Below, piece by piece: positions 11,003 through 22,668 of a stretch of 64,000 nt of DNA. The translations under genes were made by a program, and so were the position numbers. Position 1 is the first letter of the stretch. Each line of letters begins with the position of its first letter. The DNA is from Knufia peltigerae. Lineage: Eukaryota; Ascomycota; Eurotiomycetes; Chaetothyriales; Trichomeriaceae. The stretch covers positions 1 through 64,000 of the forward strand of contig JAPDRN010000006.1 of NCBI GenBank assembly GCA_030247855.1, written 5' to 3'. Below the pieces are notes generated by a model. It was not told the origin of the DNA. It ran no database searches and worked only from the letters and a program-made list of their open reading frames with translations.

Positions 11003-12348
11003 ATGTCAGAGAATATGAATCAACCCAGCCCTTTCAGGATCTATGCATTCTTTGCTCCTCCCAGATCTGATCACCGCGCTCTCCCTGCTACAGACGACCT
11101 CTACGATGACATCGATGACAGACCACAAACCATCAACCCTTATGAGATGCATCTAACGCCACCAGCTGTGTCTAGCGATGACATACTTCACTCAGTCCCA
11201 TCGATAGCTCAACGTCCGCCTGTGCAAGCAAATGGCATCAACACTCAGACTGTCTTTCTCCATCATCCTCCTATCTATTACCAAAACATTATCGCCCCCC
11301 CATGGATGCCTGACGTGCAGTACTTTCCTCAGGGATTCATGCAACAACAAATTCTCAACGAGGCGCTTGTAGGCACCCACGCAGGCATTGTTCCTACATT
11401 GGGCCACCTGATGCCTCTTCAACCTCCTGCATTGCCTATGCATGCAACTCCAAACTACCTTCCTCCGAGAATGCTTCTTCCTAGGCCTCCTGCACAATTA
11501 CTTCAGGGTCTAGGTCAGGGTCTAGGTCAATTCCAATACACTGGGATGGCTTGTCATCGTTTTGATACTCTGCCACCTGAGGTCAGATTGAAGATCTATG
11601 GCTATCTATTCGATGGAGCAATAATTGAAGTTATTCCAAGAAACATGATGAATGTGGGGTGTCAACCTGAAGCATGGTTCTCACCGTACAAGCTCATTGA
11701 AAACGCACACACAGACATCATTCGAACATCGAAATTTTTCCTTCGTGAAGCTGTTCCCTCGCTTGCAAGAGCAACGACTCTCAAGATCTGGCAAGCACAT
11801 CACCCGGAGGAAGCCAATCAAGATCCTCTTCGCCATTTTCCCGAAAGTTTCCTAGACGAGGTTGAGACCATCACCGTCGAGTTCAATACATTCGTCCACA
11901 TTGATCGCTCCTGGCTTCCAAAGCTGAAGCAAGTTAATCTCTTTCACGACGTCGATTCTCCTGGCGGTTTTGTCGACACTGTGCACGTCATCAATTGCCA
12001 GAACTGTGGAGGAGCCAATGCAGTCGTCGACGAGGCGTTCGACGGGGCTGTCCACAGCTGGCGTTGGTTTCAGAGGCAATTTGCCTACCTTGGCCGCCGT
12101 GAGGGCTTCACAGTCGACATGACCGTCACCTGGGAGGTGTACTGCGAGGCGCCAGGAATGGCCAAATTTGTACCCACACCCTCCCCGATTACATATCGAT
12201 GTATACTAATGGAGCCTTCCAGGTTTTCAAGATGGACTGCGCCAGAAATGCGGTAGTCAGGACCCAGGCTTTCATCGGAAGCCAAGAGGTCGGTACCAAC
12301 AGCGAGGCCCAGGCGGCCCAAGACTGGATTGCCTACAGTGGCATCTGA
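11003..12348 (+). CDS. F-box/2EXR-like domain protein, function unknown
   Basis: Probable 430-residue protein. The start is the ATG at 11003 (MSENMNQPS). The first ~180 residues are Pro/Gln-rich and disordered. At about 185-210 comes 'FDTLPPEVRLKIYGYLF', the opening of the F-box-like/2EXR module common in filamentous fungi, which suggests a substrate adaptor of unknown target. Exon 1 (11003-12169) would otherwise stop at 12256. A proposed intron 12170-12222 has a perfect TACTAAT branch site and CTTCCAG acceptor, and joins to an exon 12223-12348 that reads VFKMDCARNAVV and ends at TGA. Its donor, GTACCC, is weak, so the 3' exon is inference. The domain call is moderate. Confidence 0.65.
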
Positions 12349-13043
12349 GAGCCTGGGCTCGTTGGAGGTGCCGGGTCTCCCGGTGGAAGATGTGTGAGTA
12401 TACATGTTGCTTTTCAGTCGGTGGCCATAACCAATGAGAATGTTAGAACATGGAGCCTTTTCGGACTTTAAAGCGCTGTCCACGATGTTTGTACTGATGT
12501 TCTCGCTCCGCTCACGACGACCCCTGCCCTGATGCCCTGACTCTTTAGTCTTCCCAACGTGATGACCACAGCGGTATATCCTTTTGGTAACATCTTCTCT
12601 ACACTGTGATAGCTGCGACAGCGCACCTCTGATCTCAATGCCCTTGTGCATCGCATACCATAGCAACCAATCTCCATGATGTCACCCCTGCTGCTATCAA
12701 ACCCCTTTTTGAACAGCATAGTATCAGCTTGATGAGTAACCAATCATATCCAAGCTTGGCAGTTTCAACGCGCCGCGAATCACGTGAGCGCATTGAGCGC
12801 GACTTCGAACATCCGCCTTCAAACCACCTACATCCATCTCTAGCGAAAAGTAAACAGTTTCATCTTCATGATTTCGTGCCTTGTGAGCGTTTATCGTTGC
12901 CTTTCCACCAAATGATGCTACTCTGGACCCTGTGATGGTGTAGCCGATATTTGCGAGAACTCATTGTCCACTCGAAAATTGACCTGTGCTCATCAGGTCT
13001 AGTCTCACGCTTGGATCCCAGTCGAGCCAGCCTTGCGAACCGC
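12349..13043. other. Intergenic, importin promoter side
   Basis: 3' flank of the F-box-like gene and upstream region of the importin gene. A 193-codon minus-strand frame overlapping 12085-12666 has no ATG at its 5' end and no recognisable content. Confidence 0.6.
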
Positions 13044-16000
13044 ATGCCTTTCAAGATGGAGCAGCAAGTTCTTGAATTACTCCAAGCGACAACGCGGCCA
13101 GACACTGCCGTCATTAGGGATGCTGAGCAGGGTCTGTTGCGTCTCCATGGCCAGCCAGAGTTTCCCTTTGCGCTTCTCACGATCGCGTCACACAATGACA
13201 TCGATACGGGGTCACGAAAGTCCGCACTCACGGCGCTGAAGGGTTACGTCCAAGCCACTTGGTCTCCACAGTTCGACGAAACGTTCAAAGGAACTACGTA
13301 CCTCGACGACGCGGCCAAAGGCCGTGTGCGCGATCAAATCTTTGCCCTCTGTACTGTTGAAGGCGACCAGGTTCCCAAGGACTCTGCAATCCAGGCGCTA
13401 GCCGCTGGAGTCGTGAGCAGAATCGCCAGCGTTGACTTTCCAGACGCCTGGCCGACGTTGTTCCCTTCACTTTTGACGATATTGAGCACATCCACTAATG
13501 ATGCCCCCGTCCATGGTGCCTTGCGTGTTCTCGCAGAGTTGATTGACTCAGGCTTGACGGAAGAACAATTCTTCATGGTCGCTCGTGACTTGGTCAACGG
13601 CCTACAACATGTGGCCACCGATAACAACCGCGGACTTATTGTTCGAGCGATGACGCTCAATGTATTCCGCTCGTGTTTTGAAATGCTGGAGATGGTCATG
13701 GGAGACCACGGAGCCGCGGTCAAGGCCTTTTTGGACGAATCAATGAGATCATGGATGCCCTTCTTCATGGAAATCCTGAAAGCGCCTCTCCCGATCTCCG
13801 ACTCATCGGCTGTTGCCATCGACCAGACCGAGACTAATCTCCGTGGACTTGTGGCCTTGAAGGTGCAAGTTGTAAAGGTATGTTGGATCATCAACTATGA
13901 AGGTGGCATGAATTGACATATCGTTAGACTCTTGACAAATTAAGATCAGTCTATGTCCACGCCATTTCACCTCACGCCGTTAGTCTGTTCCAAATTGTCT
14001 GGGAAGAGTTGTCAAGGGTGGCGTCTCCATATGCGGAACTTTTCATCGAAGGCACGGCTGAAGGTAAACTGGTTGATAGCGACAACCTACCGTGCAGCTT
14101 AGATGCTTTGATACTTGAAGAGATTGATTTCTTGCAAGTCACAATGAAAGCACCACCTGTTCGAGCAGAGCTATCTTCACAGATGAAACAACTAGGCGAC
14201 GCTCAACACACAGTTCAGTGGCTCCAAGAGCTCATTCGAGTCTTGGTCCTCTACGCGAGAATCCCCGCAGAAGAAGAGGGATTGTGGGAGTACGATGCAA
14301 ACCTGTACCTCTCTGAAGCGACTTCCCTCACAGCAAACTACACTCCTCGAGCGGCTTGTGGTGAACTAGTTGTCCGCAGCCTCGGTGAATGGCTGAAACA
14401 AATGCCAATTGTCGCCATGCTTCATTTCAACCAGCATGCCTTCTCCAGCCCTTCAACAAGCTGGAAAGAACGGGAAGCCTTACTCTACCTCCTCAATCAA
14501 TGCATAATAGACGTTAGTGAGGTCTCTGGGAACCTTGACTCTACCATTGCATCAGCACTTCTGGAGCAGGTCTCCGCGTTTCTACAGGATTCTCACGCCT
14601 TCATGCGTGCGGCAGCGCAGCTTCTGCTAGGCGCGTTATTCAAAGTCGCCGGAAATGATTATGCTCCTGCAGGTGCCGCTTCATTCACCAATGCTGTTAA
14701 TGCGGCCGTGGGCGATCCTTCCGAAGTCGTCAAAGTCGCTTGCTTGAATGTCATACCGACCTACCTGGAAGCACTGCCATCGAACGTCACGCTGCCAATG
14801 CAGGGTGCAATCGTAAACGCAGTAGCCGAGTACGTCTCTTCGCACGATTTGAAGGATGAGCTCGAAGATGCAGACGACGTCAAGGCTACCTTGATTCAAG
14901 CACTTCGTGACGCCATTATGCTTGATACCACGAACATCACCGAGACGAGTGCGATTGACCTCTTCTTCACGCTCGCATCCGACAGCGCAGGAAATTTCCA
15001 ATTATTCCTCCTCCTCACGGAAGCCTTTGAGGGCATCGTATCATCGGTATCCTCTCATGGTCAGGAGAACTACGTCCGCCTCTGCTCCAAGACCATTCCT
15101 TCCCTTACTGGCGCGTTCGAAGTAGCCAGCATGACCCAGATGTCGGAGTTGACCAATCTCGCCGCCGAACTCGTCTCTGCTCTGGCCGAGTTCGGCTCCG
15201 AACCGCTTCCAGCAGGCTTTGTATCTGCCGTGATGCCAAAACTCCAGCGTGTTCTCATGGAAGCGACCGATGCCGAGCTCGTGCGCCCCGCGACTCTCGC
15301 CGTCGAACACATGCTTGAGAAAGGTTCGGCGCAATTCCTCACCTGGACCGATTCACAAGGCAAATCTGCCATTGAAGTTCTCTTGACCATTGTCAACCGT
15401 CTGCTCAACTCACCTGATGTCGACGAGAACGCGGGCCAAGAAGTCGGCGGGCTCGCCAGCACGCTCGTGAACAAATTTGGCGCCGACAAGTTGGGCCCCT
15501 ACCTGATGGAGTTGCTGCGAGCCGTGGCCATCCGTCTCGCCACGGCAGACAGGATTCAATTCATTCAGAACCTGTGCATGGTCTTTGTGGGTCTCAGTCT
15601 GGCTGCGCCCAAGGAGGTTGTCGATTTTCTGTCGGAGGTGAACATCAACGGCGTCAACGGTCTGTCAGTCGTCCTGACCAAGTGGTTGGAAAACTCGGTC
15701 CATTTTGCCGGGTTCGACGAGGTCCGTCAGAACGTCGTGGCACTGTCGAAGATTTTCAGTCTGCAGGACGAACGCGTCAAGAGTGTCCGCGTCAAGGGAG
15801 ACTTGATCATCGAGGCGAACCCCAGCGGACGGATCAAGACTCGGTCCCAGGCCAGACTCAACCCGGATCAGTGGACCAGCGTGTCTGCGGACGTGAAGAT
15901 TCTCAAGATCATGGTCGACGAGCTCGCGAGTGCCGCCACGAGCCAGTTCCCCAACCTCGCGGCGGCGCAGGCGGCGGCTGAGGCTGCGCTCGACGAGGAG

Positions 16001-16273
16001 GACGCAGAGGGTGGTGACGACGATGGCGAGTGGGAGGACGTCGGGTCCGGCGGGGCCATCGACCTGGCCAGCGCGAGCGTGAGGAACGACTTGATGGCCA
16101 TGGTCGGCGAGGACGGTGCCGCCAGTCCCACGGGCAGCAGGGCTCGGGACGAAGAGACGGCCGAGTACCTGATGAGCTGGTTCAAGGCCGAGGCCGGCAA
16201 ACCTGGCTTCGAGCCCCTCTTCGAACAGTTGACCGAGGAGGAGAAGGGCAAGTTGAGACAACTGGCAGCTTAG
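13044..16273 (+). CDS. KAP114: Importin-9 / Kap114-type karyopherin beta
   Basis: Nuclear import receptor of the importin-9/Kap114 branch, whose known cargoes include histones, TBP and ribosomal proteins. Exons 13044-13877 and 13928-16273 encode 1059 residues, built from HEAT-type helical repeats throughout. The 50-bp intron has GTATGT and TTAG ends and joins '...VQVVK' to 'TLDKLRSVYV' in phase 0. The N-terminal stretch 'MEQQVLELLQATTRPDTA' is the conserved opening; a second ATG at 13056 would start exactly there and is an equally good start. The C-terminal third carries an acidic loop ('DEEDAEGGDDDGEWED', about residue 980), typical of this branch. Length fits the family. Confidence 0.88.
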
Positions 16274-16484
16274 CTAGTAGGTCAAGATAGAAACTTCCGT
16301 CACACAATTATGAGTACTCCAAGAGACCAGAAAGGATACGGTAGAAATGCACAAAGAGCAACACACAATCATTGAGTGATATTAGGAAAAGCTGTGTTAC
16401 ATTGCAAGTCCACGCTGGGTCATAACCACATGAGTACCTTACATGAACACTCTAGTTCTATCACAAGATTTCCGTTTGTCTTCT

Positions 16485-17928
16485 TTATTTCTTCATGGCA
16501 GGATTTCTCTGCGCGCCAAATTTCTCATGCCACTTTCTCTTCTTCTGTGCTTTGGCATCGTTTACAGCGGCGGTGGCGGTAGTGCCAGCGGCGCCAGCAA
16601 TACCTGCACTTTTGTTGACGCCCGTCACGCGGCCAAGGTCACCATGTGCTGTGATTGTCGGGAACTTCAACACCTCCGTTCCCTGGCCGTCTGTTACGAC
16701 CTCCACCTCGACACTACTGGACTTGATCAGAGAGACCACGTCACAGTCTTTGGCCCAAGAGTCGGGCAAAATCTGCTCCCATTGTTGCTTGAATTCTTCC
16801 ACCGACAACGCTGCTGCCGCCGCCGTGTTTGATTTGTTATTGTTGTAAAGACTCTCGAGGAGCCACTTTCCCACGACCGCGCAACCCCCACTGCCGTCCC
16901 AGCCTACAGTTTCCGGGGGCATCGTGGTAAACGTATCGTGGGGGGACTGACGGCAATTCAGATCCCTTTCTTGAAAGATAGCAAATCGTCTTAAACTCGC
17001 CATGGCAACCGAAGTGAGGAGAGCGCTTTCGGTTTCGTCATCAATGTTGCGCTTCATGTCAGCCAGAACCGGGCCGAGCCAGCCTTTCACATCGTTCCAG
17101 TCCTCCGACTTGAATGATGAAAGGGTGTAAGTCTGCATGAGCGATTTCCACGCCCGAAGCAGTAATGATGAAGTGGGCATACAGAGTGCGACTCGTTCAT
17201 GGTCGTCGCCCTTTATCGACAGACCAAACACGAACAACTTGCGCGCGGCATCGAGAATGACCTTGTCCGGCGCGGGGATGTCATGGAGCATGTCTTCAAT
17301 CCTGATGTATCTGTCACCTTTCGAGTACCTTTCCACGTCGGCGTCATCGTCGTCATCGTCATTGTGATATAGAGGTAGCATATCCCTGACCATGGCCTCG
17401 AGCTGGATGGCGTCCGTGTCGACATGGATCAATTCGAGTATGTTCTTGACTTGAGAGATTGCCGTCACCTCTCCATTGTCGTCTTGTTTTTGGTCTTGTT
17501 GTTGGTCCACATCCATCTCCTCCTCGTCCTTTTCATGTTCGATTTTCCTCCTCTTACTACTACGTGGTTCACCACCAGCTCCAGTGCTCTCCGTGACGTA
17601 AACGCTGTTACTGGTACTGACTTGCTTGACAGCCCACATTTTGTCATTGGTGCAGAGGTGTAGATAACCTTGGCTCGTCGAAGATGACTTGAGTTGCATC
17701 CTAGCATCGGAGATTCCCAAGTTAGTGCATATGATCTGATTTTCTCCTTCTTTCAGATCGATTGCTGACAACCATATCCGGCCAGACGCACCTCGTAGCA
17801 GAACCGATTTTCCTCCCTTCTTCTATCGTAGCCACCAACTCATGTGGCAATTCTAGTAACCGAAGACTCTTCTGGGGGTATCTTGCAGAGAAGGAGACTG
17901 GTGGAAAGTCGGTACGTTGAGAAGGCAT
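16485..17928 (-). CDS. DCC1: Sister-chromatid cohesion factor Dcc1, apparent frameshift
   Basis: Subunit of the Ctf18-RFC clamp loader (with Ctf8) that acts in replication and cohesion. The start at 17928 gives MPSQRTDF and then the conserved 'LRLLELPHELVATIEEG'. The rest of Dcc1 ('GYLHLCTNDKMWAVKQVSTSNSVYV' region, long acidic insert, C-terminal winged-helix part ending RKWHEKFG) is in another frame, read from about 17810 to 16485. The switch falls at an AAAA run (TTTT on plus, 17808-17811): dropping one A restores 'EEGRKSVLLRGASG'. No intron donor/acceptor pair of plausible length bridges the frames. So the gene is either mutated here or the base is an assembly error. Family identity is good; intactness is uncertain. 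Confidence 0.78.
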
Positions 17929-19402
17929 TTTTTTTTTGGACGTGGCGTTCTTTTGAGGATGTGATTCTGATGTAGATGAAAATGATACAGGGACGTAATC
18001 GCTCGATCCTCCAAAGGTATAAAAAGCCCCTCCTTATATCATGGTGCTTTAATCCGATCAAGGATTTCAATGCAGACTTTTGACAGCCTCGTCGAACACA
18101 AATTAATGCGATAATAGCGGGGGACGCGTCTCGGTCACATTTCCCGCGGTTTAAACGCGTCGAGGCTCTCTATCTACTTTACGTCATGGAGGAATAATTT
18201 TGTGAGTGCAGATAACTCGGTTGCGAAGGATACAACTGCCATGTTCGCAGCAAGCAACGTACTCATGTTGAAATACAGTACGTGTGATATCAGCTTTGAA
18301 TGTCTAGGTAGATAATAGCGGAACAAAGTGTCATGTCTCTGGTATAATAGACCCGTACCAAAAGTAAATCTACAAGTATTAAAACTCTCGCTTTTTATCA
18401 GATTCCGCAAGAGTCGCCCTAATGAACAACTTTGAGAAAATTCCTCCATCTTCATTCTGTACAGTTGTGCAGTCGCTAAGAAGCCCAAATCTTTCGCTCA
18501 TCGCTTCACCATTTCCGGGAAAAATAAAACCAGGACAGAATTAGTCTTGGTGCATCAAAAATATTGTCGAGATCGTGTCCGATGTGAGAGGTAGTTGGTG
18601 CTCCGAAAAAGTATTGCATTTAGCAACCTGGGAACAGAAAGTAATTAGGCAGCCTAATAAAAACTGAAAAACCCCTTTTATGGTGGTTCATGTATTGCAA
18701 GTCTAGACTTCCTTTCGCAATCGACCACAGGTTGTGGAAAACAGGGCTTCCCGTTCGCTCAGCCGTACTTAAGCCACAAGCCGATTAGTTAGTAGTTGCG
18801 TCGGTGACGAGCAGCGAATCCTAATTGTTGATTGTTTTTGCCATTTAATTTTTTTTTCTTGCTAATATCTGTTGAGGTTGATATCTTGAGTGGAAGGGAG
18901 AAGATACGGAGTACAGAAGGGGTTATATAGAATTATCCGGACAGACAACCGTGAAGTGTGACTGCGATGGAACTAGTAATATGCGGCCAGGTGGTCGCCT
19001 CAATCCCACAAACGTTTCAAGACCCCTGTAGCATTCCACCCACCACTCTCAGGCGGGATTTTGTTTCTTATCGTCAAGAGGATGCGCAGTTTCCGTACAC
19101 CACAATCTAGTACTGCCGAGCAAAAGCAATATAATATTGATAATACAAACGATTACATTCAAAGTTCTGATCAATATTTGAAGAGCAGAAGTTTCAGACT
19201 TTTTTTCCCCAGCCAGGACACGCCATCAACATTCCCTAGTATCGTCCGTGGACTTATGATCCTCAAACTCATCATGCAAACGAAATTCTCCATAGTCATG
19301 TGCACCACGTAAAGCTCCGATCGTATTCACTTGTCGATGCCGACACCGAAACGAAAACTCCTCTCCATCCATCCGAACCCCACCCAAAAGTCCTTTCCAG
19401 TG
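17929..19402. other. Gene-poor, AT-leaning intergenic stretch
   Basis: About 1.5 kb upstream of DCC1 and downstream of a small membrane-protein gene. Only short frames without recognisable content. Contains TACGGAGTA at 18905-18913 and several A/T homopolymers. I see no transposon ends or RNA gene. Confidence 0.55.
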
Positions 19403-20025
19403 TCAACCTTTGCAGTCATATGAATCCGTTCCACAAGATTGCGCCAGGCCCATTATAAGGAAACCAGCCGCGTACGTGTTGATCAGGCTAACTAGAGCGA
19501 CCACATGTTGGCGGATTTCGGGGTCTCTGCTCATGTCCTCATGATCAAAAATCCTCACCAGACCAGCGTTTCCATTCCAGAGCATAAAGCATCCAATTAT
19601 GACGGCTCCCGTGGCCTTTTCTCTGGGGTATTGACATATACTGCCGCTATAGAAGAGTGCCCGGACTCCCATGCCGAAAAATGGCATGACGTTCATTGCG
19701 GCGAGAATATATTCGAGGACCAGGATTGTAGTGCGGTTGGTCGGTGACGGGCTCGCATCGTTCTGCTGGTCCTTGATAAATAATATCAGAATGTGGACGT
19801 TTGACCCATGAGGATAGAAGAGAGAGAGAGAGAGATACTCACCTGCCCAGGAAGAGCATCGTTTGTGTTGCTTTCGTCCGCAGAAGACGAAGCTGCAGAC
19901 TTGGAGACATCTCCCGTAGTCGAGGCCGAGCCCGTATCAGTCTCTGATAGGAGAAATCCCTTTTCGATATCAATTGAACAATCGACGTGTGCGTCTGGAT
20001 TGATGAATTTGGGGTTGTTATTCAT
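19403..20025 (-). CDS. Small multi-pass membrane protein, unknown function
   Basis: Two exons, 19843-20025 and 19403-19771, encode about 183 residues. The first exon gives a polar, Ser/Asp-rich N-terminal tail (MNNNPKFINPD). The second carries three hydrophobic segments ('TTILVLEYILAAMNVMPFFGMGV', 'ATGAVIIGCFMLW', 'VVALVSLINTYAAGFLIMGL' regions). The intron has a GTGAGT donor and a (GA)n run at 19820-19834. Its acceptor is ambiguous among AAG (exon from 19771) and two successive CAGs (from 19765 or 19762), all in frame. I do not recognise the family. The consistent phase and hydrophobic pattern support a real gene. Confidence 0.6.
19820..19834. repeat. (GA)n microsatellite in intron
   Basis: A GA dinucleotide run inside the intron of the small membrane-protein gene, between donor and branch region. 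Length variation here would not affect coding. Confidence 0.8.
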
Positions 20026-20403
20026 TGTAGCGATTTTGAAGGAATTCGGTTGAATAATAGGATATATGAGGTCGAATGCCACCAAGGAAGGGAGGAAACA
20101 ATGAAATAGAAGTGAGAGAAAGAGAAAGAATTAGGCTGCAGGCCCTCGAAAAGTTTCTTTTCAAAGAGTTTGTTGATTTATTGGTAGTACCGATCCTGAG
20201 TTGAAGTGTATTCGTCAAAAGCTTCGATCGTCAGGAATCCAGGCAGTAAATATTTCGACTTGAGCATCGGAGCAGGTCGAGAGTAATTGCTCCCAAACGA
20301 CAGCTGATTGTTGGTGGTCCGGTCTAATCGAGCGTGTGAAGACGGTGGAGGTCTGCTGTAGCAAGCAGTACACACAGCCCTCAACAGTCGTCAGTGATTT
20401 GTT
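20026..20403. other. Intergenic, promoter side of small membrane-protein gene
   Basis: Upstream region of the membrane-protein gene and 3' flank of the Zn2Cys6 gene. Nothing else recognised. Confidence 0.55.
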
Positions 20404-22117
20404 TCATCCTCCTTTCAAAGCCCACGAGGTGTCTCGAGCGGCCCACAGCTGTTCGAGCTCCGCCAGGATCCGGTCGAGAAGTCCGTACCCTGTACGCTGA
20501 CGCATGCAGAGCAATACATGCTTGACCAAGGCAATGTCTTCGTCACAGTTTACTGCGTACCCGAATATCATCATGGGCCACCAACCCAGATGACACAAGG
20601 TCCAGCTTTCGTGGATTTCGGGGCGCCGAAGTATGGCAAGCGCACGAGAAAGTTGCCAGCTGGTCTTGAGCGATGACGGGGGTGATGGACTAGATACCGT
20701 GTTCGACATCAACAGAGGTTCGGTCCTGGGCTTGCCAGGAGGACTCCAGGCTGGCTCCTCCAGATCCTCTGATTGCCCTTGAATCAACTCGACTACCCAA
20801 TCAAGTAGTAGCGATCCTGCAAAGATGTACAGCAACATGGCATTCGTATGTGGATATTCGTGTTTAATATCGCATCTGAGATGTTCTTGCACTGGCGTTG
20901 GATCGGTGGGTGAGAGTGCTGCTCTTTCAATGGTGTTGGCCACGTGCTCCCAGTGAACCATTTCCCGCTTGATCCTGGTAAAATTGTCGGCGCTGATTAG
21001 TTCCGGTGACTTGTATAGCTGCATCACATCTGATATGAGACAGAAAAGCTGTAAAGGAACACCGAGAACAGGACTGTTTGCAGCCGCTGAGGAATCCGAG
21101 AACGTCGGAGGGCTGAGAACATTCTGCGTCTGAGCTAGAAAGGCCGTGTCCACCTCAAATGGTGCATGAAGAGGATGCTCCATCGATAAGAGGAATGATT
21201 GGTAAATGACACTTTCGGCGTTGATTCGATGCATCGGTTGCTCCATGCACAGCGGTGATTTCGCATATCGAAGCTTGAGCAACTGTACAGCTCCCACGAC
21301 GTGGTTTGCCGCATCGTCATGGAGCTCAGGACCCCAAAGCTACAAAGGACACTGTTCAGCTGATGCCCGAATTCTATTGTGACCGGAAGAAAAGGTCTGT
21401 CTCCCACGACTTACCGCATTGATGTACATGTGCACCACTGCGGTCACCAGCGCATCGTTCGGACCGCTGCGAGAATTTTCCAGCTCCGTCAAAGCCACAT
21501 TGATTTCCTTCACGGCCTGACAATAGTACTTCAAGGAAAGCTTTCGGAACTGCTCCTCCTTTGTGAGCTGGTATTTATTCGATGCGCAACATGCCAGGAT
21601 GGCGCATTTGGCAGGAGCGTAGGTCAGTGTGAACCTTGCTATGCACACGAGATACTCTGGACGGAACGCAGCATGTGCTGTTCCGAGAAGCACAAATGTC
21701 CCAAAGGCGTCGAGGTAATGTTGAAGGAGTGCAATCTCGTCGTTGGAGCATATTGCAGAGTGCATTTTCGGATTTTGTCTCATCGGCGTAGAGAAGTCTC
21801 CAGGCGATCTTGTTCGACAATAGGCCTCGTCGACGTCGTGCGTTACAAACGTGATGCCGTCCTGACCTTGAGCATCTGTGCACTGTCGTGATTGATGAGC
21901 TCGATATCGACGATCATAAAGCTCACTTGACACTGGCCACCTGCATTCGCGCGATGCGATGGTGCAGTTTCCACAGAAAGGCTTTGCTTCATTGCACTTT
22001 GTTCTCCGCTGCCGGCCTGAGTTTGTAACGGCTTTAGTGCCGAGTATTGGAGATTTGTCGTGGATTCGACTTACATGTCAAACAACCAGTTTTGGTCCTG
22101 AGACGAGCCTTGGACAT
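20404..22117 (-). CDS. Zn2Cys6 fungal transcription factor
   Basis: Sequence-specific nuclear regulator of 526 residues in three exons: 22075-22117, 21415-22016 and 20404-21339. The 43-nt first exon (MSKARLRTKTGCLT) ends at T|GTAAGT and joins at CAG|GC, so the second zinc-binding cysteine is split across the intron. Together the exons give a complete C6 cluster with cysteines at residues 12, 15, 22, 29, 32 and 39. The rest is a helical fungal-specific regulatory region, with a second intron of 75 bp (GTAAGT...GTAG) after '...VHMYINA'. It is the first of three neighbouring genes with an amidase and an MFS transporter and may be their regulator; that link is inference. Confidence 0.88.
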
Positions 22118-22668
22118 TGTGATGGTTGGGCTAGTATTACAGCGACACACCAGGCCATGGAGAATGCCTGCCAGGCAAGGCGATCTCCAGGTCGCGAAAG
22201 TTTGAGTTGTCACGTCGTCGTCTTTGGTGGGGGGTGGTTTGTGGTAATGAGGAGAGAATGTAGAGATACGGAGGGTGCGTGGACCTCGGGGAAGGACATG
22301 TTCTAGGCACAGGATACGGAGACGGTAAGCGAGACAAGATGGTCTACAATAGGACCCCTCGACTATATGGTGGGCCCCACTTTTAATTGGGATGACTTCC
22401 TCCTGCCCGTACTCCGTACAAACTGCTCGTTGCGCCTATTGTATATTATGCTTTCTAGGGCTCTTCATCAACACACCATTTCAAAAAGCTCTCGTCTCGT
22501 CACTAGTGTGCCTGGTGGGTCAATCAATCGAAAGAAATGGTGTTCTCCGCTTGATCAATCTCATTGTTAAGAAACTTACTTTACATTATCTTACAACAGA
22601 CAGTCAAACCCCATTGCTATATAAAAGCTCTCCAAGAAGAACTAGATACTATTGGAAGCTAATGTGAT
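22118..22668. other. Intergenic, promoter side of Zn2Cys6 gene
   Basis: Upstream region of the Zn2Cys6 gene and 3' flank of the amidase. Contains TACTCCGTA at 22410-22418 (reverse complement of the recurrent 9-mer). No gene seen. Confidence 0.55.

Noticed and set aside
12085..12666. 193-codon minus-strand frame
   Set aside because: Starts with TTG, overlaps the F-box-like gene, no recognisable content.
17929..19402. Possible transposon relic
   Set aside because: No terminal repeats, target duplication or transposase-like frame could be seen.
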